Assembly: GCA_020073145.1 (NCBI GenBank)
Contig: JAIQFS010000007.1
Location: 96,750-160,749, forward strand
Direction: 5' to 3'
DNA from: Terriglobia bacterium
GTDB lineage: Bacteria; Acidobacteriota; Terriglobia; Bryobacterales; Bryobacteraceae
DNA: 64,000 bases
Program-made: the position numbers and the translations under genes
In this document: positions 45,173 to 53,895 of the stretch, one piece after another
Position numbering within the stretch: the first letter of the stretch is position 1
Layout: each line of letters opens with the position of its first letter
The notes under the pieces: model-generated
The model's input: only the letters and a program-made list of their open reading frames with translations
Databases searched by the model: none
Told to the model about the DNA's origin: nothing

Positions 45173-45287
45173 CGGTCCTCCAGCCTGAAGCCGCCCCCGC
45201 GGAGGGCCTGGGGGTTGGGCGGAGCGATTCGGTGAGAAGGGCAACAGATTTTGCGAACCGAATCGGCGGCGCGTCGTATTAGTGAAC

Positions 45288-47750
45288 ATGAGGTCTGTGC
45301 GGCACGTGTTGCGGCGCCTGGGGCGGGCGCCGATGTTCACTACGGTTGCGGTGGTCACCTTGGGTCTGGGGATCGGTGCGACCACCGCGATCTTCAGCGT
45401 GGTAGACGGCGTGTTGATCAAGCCGTTGCCTTACCCGCGGGCCGAGCAGTTGGTGGGGGTCTGGCACTTGGCGCCGGGCATCGCCGGAATCAGTGGCGAC
45501 ATCAACTGTTCGCCCACGATGTACTTCACTTACCGCGACCAGAGCCGGACCTTCCAAGACTTCGGACTGTGGTCGGCAGGCGGGGCGACCGTCACCGGGC
45601 TGGGCGAGCCTGAGGCGCTCCAGGCCCTGCTCGTCACCCACGGCACGCTGCAAGCTCTCGGCGTCCAGCCAGCGGTGGGGCGCTGGTTCTCCCAAGCGGA
45701 CGACACCCCCGGCACTCCCGAAACCGTGATGCTGACTTACGGGTACTGGCAGCGGCGCTTTGGCGGAAGCGCGTCCGTTGTGGGGCGGAAGCTCACGTTG
45801 GATGCCACGCCGCGCACCGTAATTGGCGTGATGCCGCGGAATTTCCGGTTTCTGAATTCGCAAGCGGACCTGATTCTTCCCCAGCGGTTCGACCGCAACA
45901 AAGTATTCCTGGGACAGTTCGGTTACCAGGGCATCGCGCGCCTCAAGCCCGGCGTCACGCTGCAGCAAGCGAATGCCGACGTGGCGCGTCTCCTGCCCAT
46001 CTGGTTGAACGGGTGGCCCCCGCCGCCCGGCTTCAGCCGCGCTTTGTTTGAAAATGCCCGTTTCTCTCCCAAGATCCAACCGTTGCAGCACGAAGTGGTG
46101 GGCGACATCGGCGCCACGCTTTGGGTGCTCATGGGGACGATTGGGCTGGTCCTGTTGATTGCGTGCGCCAATGTGGCGAACCTGCTGTTGGTGCGGGCCG
46201 AAGGCCGGCAGCAGGAACTGGCCATCCGGGCCGCGCTGGGCGCCGGATGGGGAAGAATCGCGCGGGAAATGCTGCTCGAGAGTCTGACCCTCGGCGTACT
46301 GGGTGGTGGCTTGGGGCTAGCGCTTGCGTATGGCGCACTGCGGCTGCTGGTGTCCAAGGGCCCGGCCACCCTGCCACGGCTGAGCGAAATCGGGATCGAT
46401 CCCACGGCGCTCGGGTTTGCCCTCGCGGCGTCTTTGCTGGCGGGTCTCTTGTTCGGCCTCATCCCCGTGCTCAAGTACGCCGGGCCGCATCTGGCGACGA
46501 CCCTACGCGGTGGCGGGCGCACCATGAGCCACGGGCGCGAACGGCATCGGGCGCGCAACACGCTGGTGGTGGTGCAGGTGGGCCTGGCGCTGGTTCTGCT
46601 GATCGGCTCCGGCCTCATGATCCGCACGTTTCAGGCGTTGCGAAACGTCCAGCCGGGGTTCGCCCATCCGGAACAAGTCCAGATCCTGCACATCGTGATA
46701 CCCGAAGGCCAGGTGAAGGAGGGAGAGCGGGTGATGCGGATGCAGAACGAGATGATCGACAGGCTGGCAGCGATTCCCGGCGTCACCTCGGTTGCATTTG
46801 CAAACACCGCTCCCCTGGAAGGTTTCAACTCCAACGACCTTGTTTACGCAGAGGACAAGACCTATGCGGTGGGCGAGGTGCCTCCCGTCCGCCGATTCCG
46901 GTTCGTCTCTCCGGGCTCTTTGAGGGCGACCGGTACGGCGCTCGTCGCGGGGCGCGATTTCACCTGGACCGACCTCTACGACAAACGCCACGTGGCGATG
47001 GTTTCCGAGAACATGGCGCGGGAGATGTGGGGCGGTCCGCGCGCGGCGCTCGGCAAGCGGATCCGGGAAGGCTCCAAGGACGCCTGGCGCGAGATTGTGG
47101 GCGTGGTGGGCAATGTATACGATGACGGCGTGCAGCAGAAGCCGCCGGCGATGGTGTACTGGCCCGCTCTGATGGACAACTTTTGGGGCAACGAGGCGCA
47201 GGCCACCCGTTTCGGCGCCTTCGTGATCCGCACGGACCGGGCCGCGACGGAAAGCTTCCTGAACCAGGCCCGGCAGGCCATCTGGTCGGTCAACACCGGG
47301 CTGCCGGTATTCCGGGTGCGGACTCTGCAGGACGTTTACGACGAGTCGATGGCACGGACTTCCTTCACGCTGGTGCTGCTGGCGATCTCCGGCGTCATGG
47401 CGCTGGTGTTGGGCGTGGTGGGGATCTACGGTGTGATCGCCTATGCCGTCTCGCAGCGGACGCGCGAAATCGGCATCCGGATGGCGCTGGGCGCGCATCC
47501 CGCCGGGCTCCGGCGCATGTTCGTGCGACATGGCCTGCTACTGGCGGGAATCGGAGCGGGGTTGGGACTGGCGGCCGCCGCCGCGGTGACGCGACTGATG
47601 TCTTCGCTCTTATTCGGAGTGAAGGCGCTCGATCCGGCCACGTTCGCGGCAGTCGCAGCGCTCCTGGTTGCCGCGGCGTCGCTGGCCAGCTTCATTCCGG
47701 CGCGCCGGGCCACAGCGGTGGATCCGGTGGAGGCGCTGCGGATCGAGTAG
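45288..47750 (+). CDS. ADOP-type MacB/FtsX ABC permease without PadR
   Basis: The roughly 820-residue protein starts directly with the first membrane segment (RRLGRAPMFTTVAVVTLGLG) and has no cytoplasmic N-terminal extension. The rest follows the ADOP order: MacB domain, LLIACANVANLLLVRAEGRQ, then VSQRTREIGIRMALGAHPAG. No PadR gene is adjacent. A GTG at 45282 is an alternative start. Its stop lies 10 bases from the stop of the convergent ferredoxin gene. Confidence 0.93.
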   Translation: MRSVRHVLRRLGRAPMFTTVAVVTLGLGIGATTAIFSVVDGVLIKPLPYPRAEQLVGVWHLAPGIAGISGDINCSPTMYFTYRDQSRTFQDFGLWSAGGATVTGLGEPEALQALLVTHGTLQALGVQPAVGRWFSQADDTPGTPETVMLTYGYWQRRFGGSASVVGRKLTLDATPRTVIGVMPRNFRFLNSQADLILPQRFDRNKVFLGQFGYQGIARLKPGVTLQQANADVARLLPIWLNGWPPPPGFSRALFENARFSPKIQPLQHEVVGDIGATLWVLMGTIGLVLLIACANVANLLLVRAEGRQQELAIRAALGAGWGRIAREMLLESLTLGVLGGGLGLALAYGALRLLVSKGPATLPRLSEIGIDPTALGFALAASLLAGLLFGLIPVLKYAGPHLATTLRGGGRTMSHGRERHRARNTLVVVQVGLALVLLIGSGLMIRTFQALRNVQPGFAHPEQVQILHIVIPEGQVKEGERVMRMQNEMIDRLAAIPGVTSVAFANTAPLEGFNSNDLVYAEDKTYAVGEVPPVRRFRFVSPGSLRATGTALVAGRDFTWTDLYDKRHVAMVSENMAREMWGGPRAALGKRIREGSKDAWREIVGVVGNVYDDGVQQKPPAMVYWPALMDNFWGNEAQATRFGAFVIRTDRAATESFLNQARQAIWSVNTGLPVFRVRTLQDVYDESMARTSFTLVLLAISGVMALVLGVVGIYGVIAYAVSQRTREIGIRMALGAHPAGLRRMFVRHGLLLAGIGAGLGLAAAAAVTRLMSSLLFGVKALDPATFAAVAALLVAAASLASFIPARRATAVDPVEALRIE

Positions 47751-47760
47751 GCGAGAGGGG

Positions 47761-48123
47761 CTAACCGCATATCGGGCTGCGGGCGAAGGCGAATTCCTCC
47801 ACCACGCGGCCGCCGACGAGGTGCTCCTGGATGATGCGCTCCAACACCTCGGGCGTGGCAGAGTGGTACCAAACGCCTTCGGGATACACCACGGCGATGG
47901 GGCCCTGCTCGCAGATGCGGAGACAGTTGGCCTTCGTGCGATAGACGCGGTCGAGCAGACCCAGTTCGGCCATCCGTTTTTTCAGGTAACTCCAGGCTTC
48001 CGCGCCGGCTTCCTGGGAGCAGCATTTCGGCTTGGTCTGCTCGGCGCACAGGAAGATGTGACGGCGGATGCCCGGAATGCTCAGCCCCGCCGCGATCTGC
48101 TGTAACCGCTCCACGTCCGCCAC
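47761..48123 (-). CDS. thioredoxin-like [2Fe-2S] ferredoxin
   Basis: The 120-residue product has the cysteines of thioredoxin-fold ferredoxins: [20 protein letters not shown], then [20 protein letters not shown] about 35 residues later, and [18 protein letters not shown] at the end. It should be an electron carrier with a 2Fe-2S cluster. It starts 2 bases after the LemA gene stop, so it may be the last gene of the cluster at 47.8-50.2 kb. Confidence 0.92.
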   Translation of the reverse strand: MADVERLQQIAAGLSIPGIRRHIFLCAEQTKPKCCSQEAGAEAWSYLKKRMAELGLLDRVYRTKANCLRICEQGPIAVVYPEGVWYHSATPEVLERIIQEHLVGGRVVEEFAFARSPICG

Positions 48124-48125
48124 GG

Positions 48126-48695
48126 CTATTTGAAACTCACTTTGGGCGCGGTGCGGGCCCCAGGTTCCGTCTGGAAGTAGGCGTTATTGCGTTCGAAGCC
48201 CGACAGGCTGGCCACAATGTTGTTGGGGAAGACCTGGATCGAGGTGTTGTAGCGCTGCAGCGTCTCGTTGTATTTGCGGCGCTCGACGGCAATGCGGTTC
48301 TCGGTGCCGGCCAACTCGTCCTGCAGCCGCAGGAAGTTTTCGTTGGAGCGCAATTGCGGATAATTTTCGGCCACGACCAGCAGGCGGGACAAGGCTCCCG
48401 AGAGTTGATCGTTGGCCTGGATCTTCTCCTGAGGCGTGCGGCCGCTGATCAGGGCCGCGCGCGCGTCGGCAATGTTCTTGAAGACTTCGGTCTCATGGCT
48501 GGCGAAGCCCTTCACGGTTTCCACCAGGTTGGGGATGAGGTCGGCGCGGCGCTGGAGGACGACGTCCACCTGCGACCAGGCCGCGTTGACTCCTTCCCGC
48601 TGGCCCACCAGGTCATTCCGCACGCTTACGAACTGGCTGCCGGCGGCCAGCGCGGCCACCACCAGAACCAGGATGACAATTAGAGCGATTTTCAT
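48126..48695 (-). CDS. lemA: LemA-family protein
   Basis: The 189-residue product has one N-terminal membrane helix ([20 protein letters not shown]) and the LemA helical body with [40 protein letters not shown] and [15 protein letters not shown]. The ATG at 48695 follows AGGAGAG. LemA usually occurs next to TPM-domain proteins, as here. Its role is not known in detail. Confidence 0.95.
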   Translation of the reverse strand: MKIALIVILVLVVAALAAGSQFVSVRNDLVGQREGVNAAWSQVDVVLQRRADLIPNLVETVKGFASHETEVFKNIADARAALISGRTPQEKIQANDQLSGALSRLLVVAENYPQLRSNENFLRLQDELAGTENRIAVERRKYNETLQRYNTSIQVFPNNIVASLSGFERNNAYFQTEPGARTAPKVSFK

Positions 48696-48705
48696 CGGTA
48701 CTCTC

Positions 48706-49416
48706 CTATTTTTCCAGGCGGTCCACCGCATCGATCACGGCGCCGATCCCCTCTAGATACGTGGTCAGCAGCCCCACTGGTTCCACTTCTCGAGGTTTGA
48801 CGCGTTCCTCGCGCAGATCGAGCAGCCTTTCGAACGGGGCCACATCGAAACCGAACTGCCGGCTGGCGGCCTGGATGACCTCACGTTTGCGATGCGGGGC
48901 TTCCAGGCCCTGCAGCGCCAGGGCGTGGCGGAACAAAACCGCGAACGTGGAAAGCGAATCGACCAGCAAGCGGCGGAGCAAGTCTGCGTCAGATAGGATC
49001 CCCGAGGCTTTCTGGCGCAAACGCAGCAGTTTGGCGCGCAAATCGTGTTCCACCTGGGCGCGGTAGAACGAGCGGTCCACCGCCAGGCCGGAGACGATGT
49101 CCTTGCCGTGCAGCAGCTGATGATGCTGCTTGATGTCCAGAAACTCGATGGCGAAACAGTCGGTGGATGTGGCGACTTCGTGTTCGGTCAGCAGCAGCGG
49201 CGCTGGGCTGCCTTGCTCACGCCACCAGCGAAAGATGTCCTCACTCTGTGCAAGCTCGCGCGGGCTGATGGCGGCGAGCACGCAGAGAATGTTGTAGTCC
49301 GAGAACTTCGCCGAGTGATCGCCGGCCGCCGCCGAGCCGTAGAGCACCACGGAGACGAGCTGGTCGCCGTAGGCCTTTCGCAGCCGCTCCACGAGTTGGT
49401 TCAGCATTTTATCCAT
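48706..49416 (-). CDS. nucleotidyltransferase-like protein
   Basis: The 236-residue protein has a nucleotidyltransferase core near residues 20-45 (VVLYGSAAAGDHSAKFSDYN). The usual second aspartate of the catalytic DxD is N here (SDYN), so catalysis is doubtful. A helical C-terminus of about 120 residues follows (LRRLLVDSLSTFAVLFRHAL). It lies between LemA and the TPM gene (10 and 9 bases) and must be co-transcribed with them. Confidence 0.8.
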   Translation of the reverse strand: MDKMLNQLVERLRKAYGDQLVSVVLYGSAAAGDHSAKFSDYNILCVLAAISPRELAQSEDIFRWWREQGSPAPLLLTEHEVATSTDCFAIEFLDIKQHHQLLHGKDIVSGLAVDRSFYRAQVEHDLRAKLLRLRQKASGILSDADLLRRLLVDSLSTFAVLFRHALALQGLEAPHRKREVIQAASRQFGFDVAPFERLLDLREERVKPREVEPVGLLTTYLEGIGAVIDAVDRLEK

Positions 49417-49425
49417 AGAGGATTC

Positions 49426-50211
49426 TCACCAGCTACCGGAAGCGCCGCCGCCTCCGGAATCACCGCCACCGAAGCCCCCGAAGCCGCCTCCGGAATCGAA
49501 CCCGCCAAAGCCCCCGCTGCCGCGGCCTCCCCCGAACGAGCGGCCCATCATGTTTCCCAGGATCAGGGCCGGCAGGATGCCGCCGCCTCCGCCACCACTA
49601 TAGCCGCCCCGCCCGCCTCCCCGCATCAACCACAGCAGCAGAAAGATTCCTCCGAACAGCACCGGCCAGGGAATGGAATCCGTGGGGGATCGGCGGATGC
49701 GCCGCTGCAACGGAGCGGTCAACGCCACATGCTTGGCGGCCGCGATGGCGCTGCCCATGGTATCGGCCGCGGCCATCATGGCGTCGCCATAGCTTCCCTG
49801 GCGCAGCGCCGGCCGCATCTCGCGTAGGATGCTGCCATCTAACCCATCGGGCAAGATCGGTTCGAGTCCGTAACCCACTTCCAGGCGGCTGCGCCGATCG
49901 CCGATGGCCAGCAGCAGCAGGATTCCCTCGTCTTTGCCCTTTTGTCCGACGCCCCACGCACGGAAAATGGTGTTGGCGACGTCTTCGATCGGCTCACCCT
50001 GAAGGGATGGGAGGGTAACCAACGCAATCTGCGCGCCGGTGGATTGCTCAACGACGCCGCAATACGCTTCCAAGCGGCTCCTGCTGGAGGCGTCGATCAC
50101 GCCCGCGAAATCGCTGACACACCCCTGCGGCTTCAGCGTCTTCCAGTCGTAGGCCCCGGCGGCGGAAGCGCACAGCGCCACCAGGACGCTGATCCGCAAA
50201 CACTTATTCAT
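49426..50211 (-). CDS. TPM-domain membrane protein (YgcG-like)
   Basis: The 261-residue product has a signal peptide (CLRISVLVALCASAAGA), a TPM phosphatase-like domain (about 32-160: VSDFAGVIDASSRSRLEAYC, FRAWGVGQKGKDEGILLLLA, RLEVGYGLEPILPDG), one membrane helix (WPVLFGGIFLLLWLM) and a Gly/Ser-rich tail. This is the usual YgcG layout. It is the first gene of the cluster with the nucleotidyltransferase and LemA. Confidence 0.92.
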   Translation of the reverse strand: MNKCLRISVLVALCASAAGAYDWKTLKPQGCVSDFAGVIDASSRSRLEAYCGVVEQSTGAQIALVTLPSLQGEPIEDVANTIFRAWGVGQKGKDEGILLLLAIGDRRSRLEVGYGLEPILPDGLDGSILREMRPALRQGSYGDAMMAAADTMGSAIAAAKHVALTAPLQRRIRRSPTDSIPWPVLFGGIFLLLWLMRGGGRGGYSGGGGGGILPALILGNMMGRSFGGGRGSGGFGGFDSGGGFGGFGGGDSGGGGASGSW

Positions 50212-50292
50212 TCGAGAACTTCAGTGTACTACGCGGCGCAATCTGGATTTCCCAGCGGCGCCTTGATAAGCTTGATAAGATGGTGACGGCAT

Positions 50293-50366
50293 TGGGACGT
50301 CGTCTAACGGTAAGACTGCGGCCTCTGGAGCCGCGTATCGGGGTTCGAATCCCTGCGTCCCAGCCA
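50293..50366 (+). tRNA. tRNA-Gln (anticodon CTG)
   Basis: The 74-base sequence folds as a tRNA: acceptor stem TGGGACG/CGTCCCA, anticodon stem GCGGC/GCCGC with loop CTCTGGA (anticodon CTG), T arm with GGTTCGAATCC, discriminator G and an encoded CCA end. Two tandem copies of CTTGATAAG lie just upstream (50262-50279). Confidence 0.95.
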
Positions 50367-50430
50367 AATCCCTACCCCTGCGACGCGCCATAATAGGAGT
50401 TTCGCGGCAACGACGCGGATCGGACTCCCC

Positions 50431-51714
50431 ATGCACCGCACCGAGGCTTCTTCCGCGACGGCCGACGGCGGACCTCCCTCCGACCGGACCACGCCCGAGA
50501 GGGTTCTCGACACGGCCGCCGCGCTGTTTTGGGAGAAGGGGTACCGCGCCACCACCACCCGTCAGATTGCCGCCGCGGTGGGCATCCAGCAAGCTTCTCT
50601 CTACTACCACGTCCGCCGCAAGGAAGAGCTGCTGTACCAGGTCTTCGTATCTTCGCTCGAACAACTCCTGACGGACGTGCAGATGGCGATGGAGGGCGAG
50701 CGGGATCCGCTGGATCGCATTCGGGTTCTGATCCACGCGCATCTGTCGACGCTGCTCAAGCACCAGATGCGCCACGTCATGATGCTGACGGATCTGCGCG
50801 CCCTCTCACGGCCGCATCGGGCGGCGGTGCTGGCGCTGCGCAAAGAATACGCCACACTGGTGCGCTCGGCGCTGGAGGCGGCTCAGGCCGGCGGCAAAAT
50901 CCGGACCGACATCTCGTCGAAATGCCTCTATCTGGCGCTACTCAATCTTCTGAACTGGGCGGTGATCTGGTTTCGCAAGGATCAGGCGTTGTCGGCGGAC
51001 CAATTGGCGTCCCTGTTTACCTCGATCTATCTCAACGGCGCGGCGGCGGAGCCTACTCGCGTTTTGCCGGCTCTGGCGCATGCGGGCAAGGCCAACGGGA
51101 AGGCGTTGCCGAAGAAGCCAAAGACGGAGAAGTTGGCGCGACGAAAGACATGGCAACGGCTGACGGTAGCGGCGGCGGCTCTGTTTTCGAAGAAAGGCTA
51201 CGGCGCCACCAGTACCCGGGAAATCGCCGCGGTCCTGGGCATCCAGAAGGCCTCTTTGTACTATCACATCGGGAGCAAAGAGGACCTGCTGTACGCCATC
51301 TGCAAATCGTCTCTGGAGCAGATTCGGCAGGATGTCGAAGCGGCGCTGGCGGAAGTGCGGGATCCGGTGGAGCGAATCCTCGCGCTCGTCCGCGCTCATT
51401 TGGCAAGTATGCTACGCGATCAGCAGGAGCACGCCGTGGCCGTTTCCGAAATGCACCTTCTCTCGCCGGAGCGGTTCGAGCAGGTTCGTTCGCTGCGCGA
51501 CGCCTACGACAGCCTGGTGCGATCTGTTTTGCAGGAAGCGCAGAGCACGGGAGCGCTGCGGCTGGATATTCCCGCCAAGTACCTGTGCCTCAGCCTGCTG
51601 GGGATGATGAACCGGGTGGAAGTCTGGTACCGGCGCAGCGGACCTCTCTCGCCCGATCAGTTAGGGCAGTTGATGGGAGCAATCTTCCTGACGGGAGCGC
51701 AGGCACAGCCGTGA
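50431..51714 (+). CDS. double TetR-family regulator (two TetR units in one protein)
   Basis: The 427-residue protein holds two complete TetR units. The first has its helix-turn-helix at about 22-68 (LFWEKGYRATTTRQIAAAVG, ASLYYHVRRKEELL) and a ligand domain to about 205. A Lys-rich linker follows (about 215-237). The second has its helix-turn-helix at about 240-287 (LFSKKGYGATSTREIAAVLG, ASLYYHIGSKEDLL) and its own ligand domain. TetR proteins are normally about 200 residues and work as dimers. It lies 161 bases upstream of locus C on the same strand and may control it. Confidence 0.92.
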   Translation: MHRTEASSATADGGPPSDRTTPERVLDTAAALFWEKGYRATTTRQIAAAVGIQQASLYYHVRRKEELLYQVFVSSLEQLLTDVQMAMEGERDPLDRIRVLIHAHLSTLLKHQMRHVMMLTDLRALSRPHRAAVLALRKEYATLVRSALEAAQAGGKIRTDISSKCLYLALLNLLNWAVIWFRKDQALSADQLASLFTSIYLNGAAAEPTRVLPALAHAGKANGKALPKKPKTEKLARRKTWQRLTVAAAALFSKKGYGATSTREIAAVLGIQKASLYYHIGSKEDLLYAICKSSLEQIRQDVEAALAEVRDPVERILALVRAHLASMLRDQQEHAVAVSEMHLLSPERFEQVRSLRDAYDSLVRSVLQEAQSTGALRLDIPAKYLCLSLLGMMNRVEVWYRRSGPLSPDQLGQLMGAIFLTGAQAQP

Positions 51715-51752
51715 GCGTGATGGGTCGCTCTTTCTGGCCCGGCGCTGGTATC

Positions 51753-51803
51753 TTGACAGGAGAGTGGGTCCAGACCTAGAATACCTACCGATTGACAGGT
51801 GAT
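51753..51803 (+). promoter_or_regulatory. promoter of locus C with a possible TetR site
   Basis: TTGACA (51753-51758), 18 bases, TAGAAT (51777-51782). Directly after the -10 box lies ACCT-N10-AGGT (51783-51800), and TTGACAGG occurs twice (51753, 51792). The promoter is well formed; the operator is weak, with 4-base arms. Confidence 0.5.
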
Positions 51804-51875
51804 CCCGACGCGCTCCTGGGGCGAGTTCCGAATCAGCCGGGAAGGGCGTAGGGCAGTCAGAGGGGATCTGGTGCG

Positions 51876-52736
51876 ATGCGGGGAACGGTTGGTGGGGTGA
51901 GGAGGGCGTGGGCCGCGGCAGCGGGCGTGGCGCTGGTGCTGGCGGGCTCTCCGCTGGCGGCGCAGGGCTATCGCGTGCCACGCACGGCCGGTGGAAAGCC
52001 GGACCTCAACGGCATCTGGCAGGCGCTCAACGAGGCCAACTACGATATCGAGGCGCATGAGGCGCGGCCCGCTCTGGCGGTGCGGCCGGGTCCCTACGGT
52101 CCTGTGCCGGCGGCGGCCGTGCTCGCGCTGGGCGCGGTGGGTTCGGTGCCGCCCGGCCTCGGCGTGGTGGAGGGCAGTCCGATCCCATACAGGCCCGAAG
52201 CGCTCGCCAAGAGGAACGCGAACCGGGAGAACTGGTTGACCTCGGATCCGGAGATTAAGTGCTACCTGCCGGGCGTTCCCCGCGCCACCTACATGCCCTA
52301 CCCGTTCCAGATCGTGCAGAGCGCGAGCGCCCTCACGTTGGTCTATGAGTACGCCGGGGCCGTGCGCAACGTCTACCTGAAAGATCCGGGCAAGGCCCCG
52401 GTGGATTCGTGGATGGGTCAGTCGGTGGGCCGATGGGAGGGCGACACGCTGGTGATCGACGTGACCGGCATGAACGATCAGACGTGGTTCGACCGCGCCG
52501 GAAATTTTCACAGCGACAAACTGCATGTCGTCGAGCGCTACACCCGCACCAGCCCGGACGTGATTGCGTATGAAGCGACCCTCGAAGATCCGGACGTCTT
52601 CACCCGCCCATGGAAAATGAGCATGGCGCTTTACCGGCGCCAGGAGAAGAATGCGCAGTTGCTGGATTTCAAATGCGCGGAGTTCGTCGAGGAACTGCTG
52701 TATGGCTCGTATCGGAAACACCCGCTCAGTAAGTAA
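51876..52736 (+). CDS. exported protein of the unnamed 'GKPDFTGVW' family, type I (locus C)
   Basis: The 286-residue product has a signal peptide (WAAAAGVALVLAGSPLAAQG), then GGKPDLNGIWQALNEANYDI, a first cysteine in IKCYLPGVPRATYMPYPFQI, SWMGQSVGRWEGDTLVIDVT, AGNFHSDKLHVVERYTR and a second cysteine in LDFKCAEF. It is the counterpart of the gene at 3817, with an extra 35 residues after the entry motif. It is the first gene of locus C. Function unknown. Confidence 0.87.
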   Translation: MRGTVGGVRRAWAAAAGVALVLAGSPLAAQGYRVPRTAGGKPDLNGIWQALNEANYDIEAHEARPALAVRPGPYGPVPAAAVLALGAVGSVPPGLGVVEGSPIPYRPEALAKRNANRENWLTSDPEIKCYLPGVPRATYMPYPFQIVQSASALTLVYEYAGAVRNVYLKDPGKAPVDSWMGQSVGRWEGDTLVIDVTGMNDQTWFDRAGNFHSDKLHVVERYTRTSPDVIAYEATLEDPDVFTRPWKMSMALYRRQEKNAQLLDFKCAEFVEELLYGSYRKHPLSK

Positions 52737-52749
52737 GTGAGGAGGCACC

Positions 52750-53883
52750 ATGTGGAATCGGTTGACTCTCAAGAATCCGACGGTGTTCGCGATCGCCCTG
52801 ATGTCTGTGGCGGCTCTGTCGATGCCGGGTCAGGCGGTCCGGACTGGAGCCGAAACCGGGGCAAAATCCGGCGTGCCGCGAATGCGGGATGGACACCCGG
52901 ACCTGCAGGGCACCTACGACCTGGCCACGATCACGCCGTTGGAGCGGCTGCCGGGCGATCCGCCCGTGCTGACGAAAGAAAAGGCGGAAGCGTTGGAGAA
53001 AGCGGAAACCGCGCGCCGCGCCAAAGACTACCGACCCTCGCGGGCCGATCGGCCGGCTCCGCCGGTGGGCGGCGATACGAGCACGCCGCAGTCGTTCTTT
53101 GAAATTCTGGAGCGGGCCGGGGGTGGAGCGGTAGGCGGCTACGATCGCTTTTGGCTGAACCAGGGCACGGCCTACACCGTGGTGGATGGGCAGATTCGAA
53201 CTTCGATCGTGGTCGATCCGGCGGACGGCCATGTGCCTCCCCTCAATGCGGCCGCGCGGAGGCGCATGCTGGCGGCCCTGGCGAGGCCGACCTCAGATGC
53301 GGGCGAGAACAATGACCCTACGGCTGAGCCGCCCGGTGCCTTCGACAACCCGGAGCAGCGGCCGCTGGGTGAGCGCTGCCTGCTCGGATTCGGTTCCACT
53401 TCGGGTCCGCCGGCGCTGCCGGACTATTTCTACAACGACCTGCATCAGATCGTGCAGACTCCGGACTCGATCATGATCCTCACCGAGATGGTGCACGACG
53501 CGCGCATCGTCCGCATGAACGCGCAACATCTTCCCCAGAACATCCGCCGATGGATGGGCGATTCGGTGGGCCGCTGGGAAGCGGACACGCTGGTGGTGGA
53601 TACCACCAACTTCAACGACAAAACCCGGTATCGGAATTCCACCGAGAAACTCCATGTGACGGAGCGCTTCACCCGCATCGACGCCACGACGCTGCTGTAT
53701 CGCTTCACGGTGGAGGACCCGGACACGTGGGACCGGCCCTGGACGGGCGAGTATACCTGGCCGGCGACCGACAAACCGATTTATGAATATGCCTGCCACG
53801 AAGGCAACTACGCGCTGGGCGACATCCTGCGCGGGGCCCGGCGCGAGGAGGCTGAGGCCGCAGCTGCGAAGGTCAAAAAGTAA
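52750..53883 (+). CDS. exported protein of the same unnamed family, type II (locus C)
   Basis: The 377-residue product has a signal peptide (VFAIALMSVAALSMPGQA), then DGHPDLQGTYDLATITPLER, an insertion of about 100 residues, a first cysteine in ERCLLGFG, HQIVQTPDSIMILTE, RWMGDSVGRWEADTLVVDTT, STEKLHVTERFTR and a second cysteine in YEYACHEGN. It is the largest member and corresponds to the gene at 2940. It starts 13 bases after type I, with AGGAGG before the ATG. Confidence 0.87.
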   Translation: MWNRLTLKNPTVFAIALMSVAALSMPGQAVRTGAETGAKSGVPRMRDGHPDLQGTYDLATITPLERLPGDPPVLTKEKAEALEKAETARRAKDYRPSRADRPAPPVGGDTSTPQSFFEILERAGGGAVGGYDRFWLNQGTAYTVVDGQIRTSIVVDPADGHVPPLNAAARRRMLAALARPTSDAGENNDPTAEPPGAFDNPEQRPLGERCLLGFGSTSGPPALPDYFYNDLHQIVQTPDSIMILTEMVHDARIVRMNAQHLPQNIRRWMGDSVGRWEADTLVVDTTNFNDKTRYRNSTEKLHVTERFTRIDATTLLYRFTVEDPDTWDRPWTGEYTWPATDKPIYEYACHEGNYALGDILRGARREEAEAAAAKVKK

Positions 53884-53895
53884 AGGGAAACTCAC

